Below are positions 36,719 to 47,059 of a stretch of 64,000 bases of DNA, piece by piece. Source of the DNA: Thermoguttaceae bacterium (GTDB lineage Bacteria; Planctomycetota; Planctomycetia; Pirellulales; Thermoguttaceae). A model generated the notes under the pieces. That model did not search any database. It was given only the letters and a program-made list of their open reading frames with translations, and was not told the origin of the DNA. How positions within the stretch are numbered: the first letter of the stretch is position 1; each line of letters starts with the position of its first letter. The position numbers were made by a program, and so were the translations under genes. Location: NCBI GenBank assembly GCA_029975295.1, contig JARKPK010000057.1, positions 22,700-86,699 on the forward strand. The letters are read 5' to 3'.

Positions 36719-38554
36719 TCACGAACGGACCCGAAGCACTGCTCCGGTGTCGGCGCTGGTGGCCATCGAGGTGTATCGGGCCAAATAGCCTCGCTGATAC
36801 CGCGGCGGCGGCGCTTTCCAATTCCGCCCGCGTTGGGCCAATTCGGCATCGGCGACACACACGTTGAGCTTTCGATTCGGGATGTCGATCTCAACGATGT
36901 CTCCCGGCTGAATCAGCGCGATCGGTCCGCCGGCAGCCGCTTCGGGGCTGACATGCCCGATGCACGCCCCGGCTGTTCCGCCGGAGAATCGTCCGTCGGT
37001 AACCAAGGCCACGGTCGAATCAAGGCCCATGCCCTTTAGCGCCGTGGTGGGGGCCAACATCTCCTGCATGCCCGGCCCGCCTTTGGGCCCCTCGTAACGG
37101 ATGATCACCACGTCGCCCGACTTCACCTTCCCGTTGACGATGCCGGCGTACGCTTCGGTTTCCGATTCGAAGATCACCGCAGGCCCGCGGTGGCACATCA
37201 TGTCGGGCCGCACGCCGGCGGTCTTCACCACGGCGCCATGCGGAGCCAAGCTTCCGTAAAGGATGGCCAAGCCGCCTTCCCGGCTGTAGGCGTTTTCAAC
37301 TTCGCGGATGCAGTCGTACGGGTCGAATCCGAGCTTTTTTTTATCCAACTCGGCCACCGACGCCGCCCGACGTTCCACCACCATGCCTTTATTGGTCCGC
37401 TGTCCGCCGGCGGTAACCGCGGCCAGTTCCAACGCTTCCTTGGCCGCCGCCCGACCGCGGATGTCGAACTCGGCGATATTCTCGCCGATCGTCTTGCCCG
37501 ACACCGTGGGGGCATCGAGGTGAAGCAGTCCCGGGCAGCCGCGGACCAACGAGCCGAGGATGGTGTGGATTCCGCCGGAGTTGTGGCAGTCTTCAATGTG
37601 ATAGTGGCTGCTCGGAGCGATCTTGCAGACGTTCGGCGTGCGCTGACTCAATTCGTTAATCCGCGACAGATCGTACGGCACGCCGGCTTCGTCCGCGATG
37701 GCAAGCATGTGCAGTACGGTGTTCGTGCTGCCGCCCATGGCCATATCGAGCACCATGGCGTTATCCACTGAATCGCGAGTAACGATCTCGCGGGGCAAAA
37801 TGCCGTGGCCGGGGCCGAGCTTTTCGAATTGGAGCACCATTTCCACAATCCGCTGAGCGGCCCGGCGATAAAGCCGTTTTCGTTCGCCGCTGGTCGCCAA
37901 CAGGGTTCCATTGGTGGGCAACGCCATGCCGATCGCCTCGCAGAGGCAGTTCATGCTGTTTGCGGTAAACATCCCCGAACACGACCCGCAGGTGGGGCAG
38001 CCCGCCCTCTCCAACTCGAGCAACTGCTCGGCCGAGAGTTTGCCGTCTTGTTTCGCCGCGGCGCCGATGAAGACGTCGATCAGATCGACCGTTTTGCCGT
38101 CTGCCGTTTTTCCGGCCTCCATCGGGCCGCCGCTGACGAAGATCGTGGGAATGTTGCAACGCATCGCTCCCATGAGCATGCCCGGAACAATCTTGTCGCA
38201 ATTGGGGATGCATACCATGCCGTCGAAGCAATGGGCCTCGATCATTGTTTCGACCGAGTCGGCAATAAGTTCTCGGCTGGGCAGAGAAAACTTCATCCCC
38301 TCGTGGCCCATGGCGATTCCGTCATCAACACCGATCGTGTTGAACAGAAACGGCACCCCGCCTGCTTCGCGAACGCACTGTTTGACAAAACGTCCGACGT
38401 CATCGAGATGAACATGTCCGGGAATGATGTCGACATGGCTGTTGCAAATGGCGATAAACGGTTTGCGGAAGTCGTCGTCGGCCACTCCGGTGGCTCGCAG
38501 CAGGCTGCGGTGCGGGGCTCGGGCGTCGCCCATCTTTACGCGGTCGGATCGCAT
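36719..38554 (-). CDS. ilvD: dihydroxy-acid dehydratase
   Basis: IlvD of 611 residues, the iron-sulfur enzyme that dehydrates dihydroxy acids in valine, isoleucine and leucine precursor synthesis. The cluster ligands are in [12 protein letters not shown] and [20 protein letters not shown]. Other family motifs are [31 protein letters not shown] and [11 protein letters not shown]. Length matches the long (616-residue) E. coli-type form. ATG at 38554 is the family start, with AAGGAA about 9 nt upstream; the frame is open to 38626 but without homology. It feeds the same pathway as leuA at 57.9 kb, though the genes are far apart. Confidence 0.96.
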   Translation of the reverse strand: MRSDRVKMGDARAPHRSLLRATGVADDDFRKPFIAICNSHVDIIPGHVHLDDVGRFVKQCVREAGGVPFLFNTIGVDDGIAMGHEGMKFSLPSRELIADSVETMIEAHCFDGMVCIPNCDKIVPGMLMGAMRCNIPTIFVSGGPMEAGKTADGKTVDLIDVFIGAAAKQDGKLSAEQLLELERAGCPTCGSCSGMFTANSMNCLCEAIGMALPTNGTLLATSGERKRLYRRAAQRIVEMVLQFEKLGPGHGILPREIVTRDSVDNAMVLDMAMGGSTNTVLHMLAIADEAGVPYDLSRINELSQRTPNVCKIAPSSHYHIEDCHNSGGIHTILGSLVRGCPGLLHLDAPTVSGKTIGENIAEFDIRGRAAAKEALELAAVTAGGQRTNKGMVVERRAASVAELDKKKLGFDPYDCIREVENAYSREGGLAILYGSLAPHGAVVKTAGVRPDMMCHRGPAVIFESETEAYAGIVNGKVKSGDVVIIRYEGPKGGPGMQEMLAPTTALKGMGLDSTVALVTDGRFSGGTAGACIGHVSPEAAAGGPIALIQPGDIVEIDIPNRKLNVCVADAELAQRGRNWKAPPPRYQRGYLARYTSMATSADTGAVLRVRS

Positions 38555-39063
38555 GGCGGTATTTCCTTTTTCGGTAATGACAACGATGCTCATCAAGCGA
38601 TCGCCGGCAGGCGAGCCAGTGAACAACTCCCAGCCCTAGGCCGGTGCGCCCGTTCGAAAACGGCCCCAAGCAGGCTCACTGCTGGGAAGAAGCAGTCGGT
38701 TCTCGCTTTCAGAGATTGGATGCTTTGACGCCTGTTTAGGAAACAGGTTGCGAACCATCTATTTTATCTGGCCCGCTGTTGATGACCAGAGACGGAACGG
38801 GGCTATTTTCTACTGAAAGGGACTCGGGGCGAGGGCCAAGCCCGGACGTTCGCATTTCTGCTGCCGTCGCTCAGCTTGACTCGACTTGTGCAAATCCGAT
38901 AGCTTGTTGGGGTTTGAATTCGTCAGCTCAACGGTGATTCACCCGCCGAAAGCTGATCTTTCGGTGAAAGCGTTGATACTGTGACTCCGATCGGTCTGTT
39001 GGTTGCCGGCACAGCGTCCGACGTTGGCGCACGGCCGTTGAGCCATCGTCCGAGGATCGCCCC
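38555..39063. other. divergent intergenic region
   Basis: 509 nt between ilvD (leftward) and the glycosyltransferase gene (rightward). A 7-bp hairpin (CCTGTTT, AGG, AAACAGG) lies at 38731-38747 with no T-run. A TTGACT at 38876-38881 has only a poor -10 match. Confidence 0.4.
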
Positions 39064-40794
39064 ATGACTACCGGCCCAACCGATCAGAGTTGCGCCCCGC
39101 CGGCAATGGCGGCGCAGTCGCCCTGGTGGGCGGGCGTCCTGCCATGGGTGCTGCTTCTGCTCGTGGTCGCGATCCATAGCGTTCGGCTTTCGGCGTTGCC
39201 CCTGCGCGGTGAGGAAAGCCGTCGCGGACGAATCGCTATCGAAATGGCGGAATCGGGCGACTGGATCGTGCCGCGGCAGCAAGGCGAGCCGTTCCTTAGC
39301 CGTCCACCGCTGCAAAACTGGGTGATCGCACTGTTTGGTCGCCTGTTGGGCCAAGTGGATCTTTGGGCGGTTCGGCTTCCCAGCGTGCTGGCGGTTGTCC
39401 TCACCGCGATGCTCACTTATTGGTACGGGCGGCGGTTCCTTTCCCCAATCGGCGCGTTTTCGGCCGGCTTGGCGCTGGCGACCTTCGGGCAAGTGCTCGA
39501 GTTGGGTAGTCTTGGCGAAACAGAATCGCTATTCATGTTCGCCGTTGCCGCATCGATCTTGCTGTGGCACGGACTACGTCAGACGGGCTACTCGCCCTGG
39601 GTCTATTGGCCTCTGGCATACGCAATGGTCGGCCTTGGGGGGCTGGCCAAAGGGATTCAATCGCCCGTGTTCTTCGGGCTGGCCGTGGGCGTCTTCCTCG
39701 TGTCGCAAGGAGCTTGGCGCGAACTCTTTTCGCGGGCGCACTTGCTTGGCGGCGGTCTTGCGATGGCCGCTGTTTGGGGGCCCTGGCAGTTGCTTTTCTG
39801 GCAGGCCGAAGGCTGGCAGGCCGTGCGGGGGATTTACGGGGGCGATGTGGCGATGCGGTTCGAGCAGCTCGATCTGCGCACTTTTCTGTCGCATCTGGCG
39901 GTTTTTCCATTTGAAGTTTTCTTCGGCTGCCTTTTGCCCTGGTCGTTGCTTCTGCTCGCCTTGCTCAGCCGGTCGTTTCGCAATGCGGAGGGCGGCTCGC
40001 GGCCGTACGTGGCGTTCTTAGCCATCGCCGTGGCCGCAACGTTTCCAACATGCTGGCTGCCGCCGGGCGCCCGCGGCCGATACTTCATGCCTTTATATCC
40101 CTGCATTGCCGTTTTGGTCGGGCTAGTTGTTGAACGAAGTGCCGCGGCGCTAGCCGGCAGGCCCGACGGCGCCGATCGAAAATCGCTGGCGTGGCGGCGA
40201 TTTCTGGGGGCGACCGCGATTTTGGCGATTTTGTTTTCCGCGGCGATTCCATTTGCCGGGGCCCCGGCTCCCTTCGGCACCTTCCATAATCCGTTCCCCA
40301 ATTTTCCCAGCGAACTGTTCTCCCTCTGCGTTGTCTTTGCCGCAGTCGCCGCGCCGCTGGCCGTCGCCGCTTATTGGGCAAGCCGCAGCGTTCGCCCTTG
40401 GTCGGCCGTAGTGGGAGCGGCATCGGTCGGACTTTTCGCGGCATTGGTATGGAACGGGCCGATCGTGCAATGGAAACTGCTGCTAAGCGAACGTGGAACG
40501 GCCGAAGCCGTCGAGGCGCTGCGGCGCAGGTTGCCGGCAGACGCGGAGTTGATCAGCATCGGTCCGACCGATCACCTTTTCGCCTTTTATTACCGCGATC
40601 CGATTCGTTTGGTGCGATGGGACCGTCTGGGCAGCGAGCAGTTCGAGTATTTCTGCTATTCGACCCAATTCAGCGAGTCGCCGCCGATGAGCGAACTGCC
40701 CTTTTCGTTCAATATACTCGCCCAAGTATCGTGCGAGCGGCAGGAGACACAAAATCCACGACGGGTTGTGATCGTGGGCAAACGCAATGACTGA
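39064..40794 (+). CDS. glycosyltransferase family 39/83-like (ArnT/PMT-type) membrane protein
   Basis: A 576-residue integral membrane protein with about ten hydrophobic helices. It resembles lipid-phosphate-sugar-dependent transferases: after helix 1 comes RLSALPLRGEESRRGRIAIEM and then FLSRPPLQNWVIALFGRLLG, the periplasmic loop that holds the acidic catalytic residues in ArnT and PMT (usually a D-E or E-E pair; here E-E in GEES). A conserved-looking WVYWPLAYAMVGLGGLAKG follows. The likely reaction is transfer of a sugar from a polyprenyl carrier to lipid or protein in the periplasm; the acceptor is unknown. GAGGA is placed well before the ATG. Confidence 0.86.
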   Translation: MTTGPTDQSCAPPAMAAQSPWWAGVLPWVLLLLVVAIHSVRLSALPLRGEESRRGRIAIEMAESGDWIVPRQQGEPFLSRPPLQNWVIALFGRLLGQVDLWAVRLPSVLAVVLTAMLTYWYGRRFLSPIGAFSAGLALATFGQVLELGSLGETESLFMFAVAASILLWHGLRQTGYSPWVYWPLAYAMVGLGGLAKGIQSPVFFGLAVGVFLVSQGAWRELFSRAHLLGGGLAMAAVWGPWQLLFWQAEGWQAVRGIYGGDVAMRFEQLDLRTFLSHLAVFPFEVFFGCLLPWSLLLLALLSRSFRNAEGGSRPYVAFLAIAVAATFPTCWLPPGARGRYFMPLYPCIAVLVGLVVERSAAALAGRPDGADRKSLAWRRFLGATAILAILFSAAIPFAGAPAPFGTFHNPFPNFPSELFSLCVVFAAVAAPLAVAAYWASRSVRPWSAVVGAASVGLFAALVWNGPIVQWKLLLSERGTAEAVEALRRRLPADAELISIGPTDHLFAFYYRDPIRLVRWDRLGSEQFEYFCYSTQFSESPPMSELPFSFNILAQVSCERQETQNPRRVVIVGKRND

Positions 40795-41034
40795 ATGGTT
40801 CCGCGCGATGGGCGACACACGTCCTGCGGAAAGCGCGGTCTTGCGCCCCAAATGCGAAAGACCAATGCCGCGCTCGGGCGGAGTTTTTTTCAGAGCCTGA
40901 GTCAGTCGGCAGTGGACAATGACGAAGCAAGCACGATTGCCGTTACGATTGTTATCGGTCGGCAGAGACAGCGGTGGCCGCCGGGCATCGCGCCGTCGGA
41001 ACAGTCAGATTGATCGAAAAGCAGGTCGCCTCCG

Positions 41035-41877
41035 ATGATTGCTTGGAACGAAATTGATTTTCGCCGCACGCCGCTGACGCTTTCGCTGGCAGCCGTCGTC
41101 GCCGCCCTGGAGATTGTCAGCACGTTCGACGCGGGAAGGCGCGATTTCTTCTTCCGCCAATCGCAACTGAGCATCGGAATCGAACTGTGGAACGGCGCCG
41201 TTTGGCAGCCGCTGACGACAACCCTTCTGCACGGCGATCTACTGCATGCCGCGTTCAATTTGTACTGGCTGATGGCCTTTGGGCATGTACTCGAACGCCG
41301 CTGGGGCAGTTTCCGATTTGGACTGCTTTTCCTATGGCTGGCGTACGTTTGCAGCATGGCGTCGTTCTTGATCGGCAACGTCGCCTGGAGGCCCGGCACG
41401 CCCGTCCACACCGGCATCGGTCTGTCGGGCGTGGGCTACGGGTTGTTCGCCCTGCTGTGGGTTGCAGGCCGATGGCGGCCGGAGCTTCGCGCCTTTTGCT
41501 CGCGCGACGTGGTGGCGCTGTTTGCCGGATGGTTCCTGTTGTGCATCGTTCTGACGGCAAGCGGCGCGATGGCCGTTGACAACTACGGCCATGGCGCCGG
41601 GCTGGTTTTTGGGGCGCTGCTGGCAACAGCTCTTTATGCCCCGAAGCTCCGCCGTCTTTGGCAGGCGGCTGCCGCTTTGGCTACGCTGCTTGTACTGGCG
41701 CTAATGTTCGCCGCCCCCAGCCATCCGCTCTACGATGCGGCCCGCCGAATCCATCGCCTGCGGCAATTGCTTGATCGGCCCGTCGCTGCCCAATTGATGC
41801 AGCCTCCAAGGGCCAACTTGGCTCCAGGCGGACTGCCTTCATCCCGGGAGGTGAACTCATGGACGCGATCGTGGTGA
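41035..41877 (+). CDS. rhomboid family intramembrane serine protease
   Basis: A 280-residue integral membrane protease. Signature residues are present: LLHGDLLHAAFNLYWLMAFG (conserved His and Asn), the catalytic Ser in GIGLSGVGYGLFALLW and the catalytic His in NYGHGAGLVFG. Six or so membrane helices fit the family, which cuts membrane proteins within the bilayer. The last 19 nt overlap the start of cutA, and the last part of the protein is soluble and variable. AGGTCG lies about 9 nt before the ATG. Confidence 0.93.
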   Translation: MIAWNEIDFRRTPLTLSLAAVVAALEIVSTFDAGRRDFFFRQSQLSIGIELWNGAVWQPLTTTLLHGDLLHAAFNLYWLMAFGHVLERRWGSFRFGLLFLWLAYVCSMASFLIGNVAWRPGTPVHTGIGLSGVGYGLFALLWVAGRWRPELRAFCSRDVVALFAGWFLLCIVLTASGAMAVDNYGHGAGLVFGALLATALYAPKLRRLWQAAAALATLLVLALMFAAPSHPLYDAARRIHRLRQLLDRPVAAQLMQPPRANLAPGGLPSSREVNSWTRSW

Positions 41878-42185
41878 AATCCACAACCGACAAGCCGGAA
41901 CATGCCGCGCAATTGGCCCATCGACTCGTCGCCGATCGCCTGGCTGCATGCGTGCAAATCGTCGGACCGGTTCAAAGCATCTACCGTTGGCAAGGCGACG
42001 TGGCCGAGAGCCGCGAATGGCAGCTATGGATCAAAACGCGGCAGGAGTGCTGGGAGCAGGTGCGGCAGACCATCCGCGAGAACCACCACTACGAAACGCC
42101 TGAGATCGTTGCGTTGCCGGCCGCGGCTGTCGACGGCGACTTTCTTGCTTGGATCATGTCGGAGACCAGACCCAACGCACGATAA
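41859..42185 (+). CDS. cutA: divalent-cation tolerance protein CutA
   Basis: A 108-residue cytoplasmic protein forming a trimer related to PII proteins. Family signatures are RLAACVQIVGPVQSIYRWQG and HHYETPEIVALPA, and the length matches. It starts inside the rhomboid gene (19 nt overlap) with a strong GGGAGGTG site, so translation is coupled to but independent of the upstream gene. Its stop lies 2 nt from the end of the converging nucleosidase gene. Confidence 0.94.
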   Translation: MDAIVVKSTTDKPEHAAQLAHRLVADRLAACVQIVGPVQSIYRWQGDVAESREWQLWIKTRQECWEQVRQTIRENHHYETPEIVALPAAAVDGDFLAWIMSETRPNAR

Positions 42186-42187
42186 CG

Positions 42188-43108
42188 CTAAAGTTCACTG
42201 CCGCCGGCTGCGTTCGCAGCGATGAATTCAACCAGGAACTTGGCGAGGCGGTCAGAAGCGAGGATTGCGTTTTCTTTTAGTTGATACAACTCGCCGACGC
42301 TGGAAGGGCGAGCGAAGATGGCGCCCAACGCAGCGCCCCATTGCCGCGCCTTCGATTGCTGACGCACAATCGTATCGAGGTGCGGCGGGAGTTGCTCGTC
42401 GGCGGTGTCGATGACCACGCGCACCGCGGCCACGGGCACGCCCAGTCTGCGGCAGGCCTCGACCACGGCCGATGTTTCCATCTCGACCATATCGGCCCCC
42501 GTCGCAGCGCGAAGCCGCCGTTTTTCTTCTGCGGTCCGAATGACGCGATCGACCGTCAGCATTTTCCCGGTGAAGCAGCGAGGCCAGCGGAGGTCGGTTG
42601 ATCGGTCCAACGGCCATTGCTCGCCTTCTTCGCGGCAGACGCTCGTGGCCACGAGAATATCGTTCCGACGGAGGTCGGCGCAGAGCGCGCCGCCGAACCC
42701 GGCAGAGATCACCATCTTCGGGCGGTGCGCCTCGATCACGGCCGCGGCGGCATGCGCCGCCTTTTCCCGTCCAACGCCGGAAACAACCGCGGCAACCTGC
42801 AAGCCGCGGGCTGCGCCGAACCGCATCGAAAACCCATCGGCACGAACAACTCCCGCATTGCCAGCGCAAAGATCTTCGAAGCCCCCGCTCTCATTGCCCA
42901 ACGCAAAAATGCAGGCTGCTTCCACAGAACGCGAGGCTGCTTGATCCGATGGTCGGGCCGACGCCTCTCTTGCCCCTGAGAGGGAAGAAGCGTCTCCACA
43001 GCCGGCGGTTTGCTCACCGGGCGACGGACGCATTGCGTCGGCAACAACCTCGGCCAGCTTTTCGCGGGCGGCTCGGTGCAGCCATGCTTGCAGCAAATAG
43101 CGAAACAT
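42188..43108 (-). CDS. nucleoside phosphorylase/nucleosidase family protein
   Basis: A 306-residue enzyme of the PNP/UDP phosphorylase superfamily. The nucleoside-binding parts are VISAGFGGALCADLRRNDI and ADMVEMETSAVVEACRRLGVPVAAVRVV, which match 5'-methylthioadenosine/S-adenosylhomocysteine nucleosidases and related phosphorylases of hopanoid or futalosine pathways. An additional N-terminal segment of about 70 residues, polar and variable, precedes it. ATG at 43108 is the likely start (MFRYLLQAW) with GAGGCGCGG upstream. The exact substrate cannot be read. Confidence 0.85.
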   Translation of the reverse strand: MFRYLLQAWLHRAAREKLAEVVADAMRPSPGEQTAGCGDASSLSGAREASARPSDQAASRSVEAACIFALGNESGGFEDLCAGNAGVVRADGFSMRFGAARGLQVAAVVSGVGREKAAHAAAAVIEAHRPKMVISAGFGGALCADLRRNDILVATSVCREEGEQWPLDRSTDLRWPRCFTGKMLTVDRVIRTAEEKRRLRAATGADMVEMETSAVVEACRRLGVPVAAVRVVIDTADEQLPPHLDTIVRQQSKARQWGAALGAIFARPSSVGELYQLKENAILASDRLAKFLVEFIAANAAGGSEL

Positions 43109-43268
43109 GGTGCAACCGCGCCTCGACAGATGCGACTCTCCGGGAACGCAAAACGACGGACCGAGCCGACCGTTTGCGCCCGCGACGAGCACAAAACAGA
43201 TCCGCCCCTCGGCGGCGCACAAGGAAAGCCGCGAGATCCCCCTTTCTGGAACGAAACGACGCGGCGAA

Positions 43269-43339
43269 CTGGGGAACTAGGATTTGAACCTAGACTAACT
43301 GATCCAGAGTCAGTCGTGCTGCCGTTACACTATTCCCCA
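43269..43339 (-). tRNA. tRNA-Gln (anticodon CTG)
   Basis: A complete 71-nt cloverleaf on the minus strand. Acceptor stem TGGGGAA pairs with TTCCCCA; the anticodon loop is CTCTGGA with anticodon CTG; the T arm is GGTTCAAATCC. No CCA is encoded. Confidence 0.93.
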
Positions 43340-43591
43340 ACAATCGACGCCCCCGGGCGACACAAAAGCCCTATTCTCAGACACTTGCGCCGCCCGATGG
43401 CACCGACCTTCAGATAAGATTAGACTTCTTGGCCTTGGGCGTCAAGCCGGACTGTCGGTCTTTCGGCCTTTCGGCCTGATGAACTGATGGGAGCGCGGTT
43501 CCAAGCGTTCACGCAGCGGCGATGCGCCGCTGCCAATACTGAATCGGCCTGGGGGAGTTGCTGGGCAACTTTCTCTTGCTACGCAACGCAC

Positions 43592-46027
43592 CTACTCAAC
43601 CCACATCGGCGCTGCCACGAACACGCGGCCCGCGTTCGCCTTCCTCGTGCTGTCGATCAACACCAGTGTGTCGAGGTGAACGGGATAGTGGATCACTCCG
43701 TCATTGCGGCCGCCCCAATGGCCGGCGTTCTCGCCATCGAGTCGCAACGCAACTTGCCGCCAGCCCCGCCAAGCGATCGCCTCGCCGTGCGGCTGAAAGC
43801 ACTGGCCGGTCGAATCGATCACCCGCATGCGGATCCGGTTGCCCGACTCGTCGCCCCACACCCACAGCAACAGGGCCTTCGGTTGCCCCGGCAACGGCGT
43901 CTGCCGGCCGCGAGGCTTCAGTTGCAAAAACTTCCAGCCATCGCCGAACTGGTAATCGATCTTCAACGAGCGGACACCGCCGGCAACCCCGCCGTCAGCG
44001 GGCTCCGCCAAAGCAATTTCTCCGCGGGCCTCTGCTTGGCGATCGCCGTCAAACCGGATTTCGTACGCGGCGGCCAAGGTGTCTGCCGTATGGGCTCCAA
44101 ATTCGTCGGCGCGGCGATAGGTCGTCGGTGCCGACTCGGCAATCGCCATCGCCCCGCTCACCAATCGCCATCCGACCCGAACCTCCGACTCGATGGGCGA
44201 ATCAAACGGTCCGTCGATCATCGTGTGCGAACGCCCTCGATCGATGCGGAACGAGCTGATTCGCTCTGTTACCGTCGCTGCGTCCTGCATGGTCCACTGT
44301 ATTTTGCCTTCCAACCCGTCAGCCGACGGGTAATCGACTCGCACCACAAAGCGATCGGCAAGCAATGCCACCGGAATCACTTCGACCGGATTGGTGATTT
44401 CCAAACCGATGCGTTGACGCAAACTCGGCATGCCTTCGATCTTCAGTTCACAGATGGCATGTCCCTTGATCGGGTCGGCAGAAGAGGCGAACGACAGCGT
44501 CGCCTCAGCGCCGGCGTTGATGGTCGTGCCGGCCTGCCCTGCACTGGGAAGAAGCCGTATGGGCCGATCGAGCGGGTTGCGCAGCTTCAGCGATTGCCGG
44601 ATCGGGTCGCCCGCCCTCGCCGCCAACACCGCCGGGGCTTTCTGCCAGGCCGCTGCAACCCGCAGCGGCTCGCACGGGGCCAACGGCAAGACATACCGAA
44701 CCGCGCCGCTGATCGGCAGCCGGAGCCCCGCAACGTCGGCATCGCGATCTTCGACCGTCTCTCCGGTCAAGCTCACAATCCGGAACTTGCCGCGGCCGGT
44801 CGGCAAGACCACGTCGCGCGATTCTCCTTCGCCTGTGGTCCAGCAGGCTAACGCCTGCCGTTCCTCTTGGGCGAACAGCAAACACCAGTCGTCCGCGCGT
44901 CCAAGGTCCAGTCGCTTGCTGAACTGCAACCCCTTCAAGCACCGAGTCAGCGTCTCCGCCGCCCGGTAGGCCGGCTTGGGTTCAAAGACAGGCTGCTGAT
45001 CGGCGCGGTAGTCGTGGCGGACAGTACCGAAGTTGTGCTCCGGCTCCTTTGGGTCTTTGCCGTCGTCGCGCCAGTCGTACCAGATCGATAGCGGGACAGA
45101 TTCGCTAAGATTGACCAGCCATTGACGGGCCAGATACCTTGCCTGTCGGTCCGCATCGAAACGCTGCCATGCGACGGAGTATCCCCATTCCCCGGAGATC
45201 ACCGGCACCGTCTTTCCCTTGGGCGCATAGCGCTCGATCAACCGCCGGAGCTTGGCGTACTCGGGCAAAACGGTTTCCGGCGATTTCTGCCGATAGGGGT
45301 GAACCGTTACGGCATCCCAGTATTCGAGCAATCCGGCCTTGAAGCACGCTTCGAGGAACGGCAGGTCGATCTGCGACGTGGCCGGCCCAACATAGAGTTC
45401 GTCAGGGGCCGCCGTGCGAATCGCCTTGCCCACTTCGATCGCCAGTTTGATGTAGTCGGGCGGGTTGGGACGAGGCTTCCAAAACGAGATGTTCGGCTCG
45501 TTGTACATTTCCCACATGACGCCGCGGCCTTTGAATTTGACCACCGCGGCCGCAGCCCAACGCGCGAACGCGGCCCGCCCCTCGTCGGTGTACGGCGACA
45601 AACCTTCGTCGTACAAGCGATTATGGTAGTCGAGAATCAACATCGCCTTGATGCCGTGTTTGTCCAGGCTGTCGAGCAATCGCTCGAAAGCGCGGAAATC
45701 GTACTGGCCTTTGGTCCGCTCGGTGCCGCTCCACGCCAGGTCCATGCGAATCCACGTGAAACCGCCGGCGGCGATCATCTCCATCTCGCCGGGCTTCGCG
45801 TCGGTGAAATGAATGTTGACCCCCAGGCCTTCGGGCACAATCGGGTCGAGCGGCAACCCGCGCAGGGTCGGCCGCGACGATTCGGCTGCCACTGCGCCGC
45901 TGCCGAAAATGGCCACTACCGACAGCAACACGAGCGCCATCGAACACCGTGCCTGCAAGGCGCTGAGTTGCCGCTCCGCCGGGGCTCTCATTGCCTTGCC
46001 ATTGCGTTTTTCTCTGGTGCCTGTCAT
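43592..46027 (-). CDS. clan GH-A glycoside hydrolase-like protein, exported
   Basis: An 811-residue protein with a signal peptide (SMALVLLSVVAIFGSGAVAAE). Residues 60-400 are a TIM barrel of clan GH-A (GH5/GH39 style): GLGVNIHFTDAKPGEMEMI, FTWIRMDLAW, acid/base E177 in MYNEPNISFW and nucleophile E280 in VISGEWGYS. The remaining 400 residues contain beta-rich accessory domains. The closest family and substrate cannot be chosen from sequence alone. The ATG at 46027 has GGAGA 8 nt upstream; an ATG at 45991 is the alternative. Confidence 0.88.
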   Translation of the reverse strand: MTGTREKRNGKAMRAPAERQLSALQARCSMALVLLSVVAIFGSGAVAAESSRPTLRGLPLDPIVPEGLGVNIHFTDAKPGEMEMIAAGGFTWIRMDLAWSGTERTKGQYDFRAFERLLDSLDKHGIKAMLILDYHNRLYDEGLSPYTDEGRAAFARWAAAAVVKFKGRGVMWEMYNEPNISFWKPRPNPPDYIKLAIEVGKAIRTAAPDELYVGPATSQIDLPFLEACFKAGLLEYWDAVTVHPYRQKSPETVLPEYAKLRRLIERYAPKGKTVPVISGEWGYSVAWQRFDADRQARYLARQWLVNLSESVPLSIWYDWRDDGKDPKEPEHNFGTVRHDYRADQQPVFEPKPAYRAAETLTRCLKGLQFSKRLDLGRADDWCLLFAQEERQALACWTTGEGESRDVVLPTGRGKFRIVSLTGETVEDRDADVAGLRLPISGAVRYVLPLAPCEPLRVAAAWQKAPAVLAARAGDPIRQSLKLRNPLDRPIRLLPSAGQAGTTINAGAEATLSFASSADPIKGHAICELKIEGMPSLRQRIGLEITNPVEVIPVALLADRFVVRVDYPSADGLEGKIQWTMQDAATVTERISSFRIDRGRSHTMIDGPFDSPIESEVRVGWRLVSGAMAIAESAPTTYRRADEFGAHTADTLAAAYEIRFDGDRQAEARGEIALAEPADGGVAGGVRSLKIDYQFGDGWKFLQLKPRGRQTPLPGQPKALLLWVWGDESGNRIRMRVIDSTGQCFQPHGEAIAWRGWRQVALRLDGENAGHWGGRNDGVIHYPVHLDTLVLIDSTRKANAGRVFVAAPMWVE

Positions 46028-47059
46028 CGGATGGGTCTCCCTGATTGCCTCGATGGATTCTACTGCTAAAGACGGCGACTGTGCGTGAATCGAATCCGCC
46101 GATTACGCACGAACGCCCCTTGAACGGACTTCCTTGTGTTTTGGTGCTCTTCGATTCTGGCGCTCCGCCGAAGCCGCGAACCAACGCGCCCCAAACGTCG
46201 GCAATCGGCCGATGGGCGCGTCGGGCACTCTGCCGCTTTATCGAAACCGCCAATCACGGAAAAGCGGATTACCCGACAAAACGCCGCTGCGCCGTGTAAT
46301 CGCCCAACGAGAAAGCACTTGGGGCCCGCAGGCGAGTTCAGGACGGATTTGCAGCGGGAAGGCGGCGGGGCCGGCTTAAATTCCGGTTGCGCGCAGGCCG
46401 ACATTGTAACACGCCTCGTCCGTCGATGCGCCAAGCAAAACAGCGATTCTCAGCCCTGTGGGGGCTGGCAACCGGCGATCCGGTCATGCCCGGGTTTGCA
46501 GCCGGTTTCGATGGCGATTTCCGCTTGAGGCCACCCCCGGAGTTCAGGCCCGGGCGGCAGGCTTTGCCGGACGATTCTCCATCCCGTGTGCCGCGGGCAG
46601 CTTAGTCGGTTGCCCGGGCAGAATTCCAAGGGCCATTGTCGCTTGACAGGGTCGCGTTTTCGGGGTGCAATAGAGGTAGAGGGCAATAGGAGCTCGAACT
46701 GATCGACCGGCGATGTCTGCGCCGATGGCACGGCGACCATTCATGCCGTTGCGGTGTGGTTGTCCTCCGTTCCAAATGGAACCGCGGAGAATAGCAAGCA
46801 ATTCGGGCGCGTTGCGGGCGAGATCGACTGACTCGCTGTGTTCTCGGCCGCTTTCTTTTTTCTGCGGATCTGTTGTACGTTGTGCCGTCCGTCAACTGCG
46901 ATAATGGCCTTCCACCAAACGGTGTACGGCTCGTGGCCGGTGCGGCGCTCCATGGGTTGACGGCAATCGCAGACGCATCGGCGGGCGCCGCAGACCATCG
47001 GCCGACATTCGGCGGCTGACCGGTCAGGTCGAATCAATAGCCAGGGAGAACCTCGAATC
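46028..47059 (+). other. 1-kb intergenic region
   Basis: No reading frame here looks like a gene. The only clear element is the promoter at 46643-46671. The sequence from there to the prepilin gene could be a long untranslated leader or a small RNA. Confidence 0.4.
46643..46671 (+). promoter_or_regulatory. strong sigma-70-type promoter
   Basis: A perfect TTGACA, a spacer of exactly 17 nt and TGCAAT (4 of 6). It points toward the prepilin-like gene, about 380 nt away. Confidence 0.5.

Noticed and set aside
38555..38593. A leader peptide for ilvD ([13 protein letters not shown])
   Set aside because: It is in frame with ilvD and has no terminator after it; only one Ile-Val-Val-Ile run, so not comparable to the leuA case.
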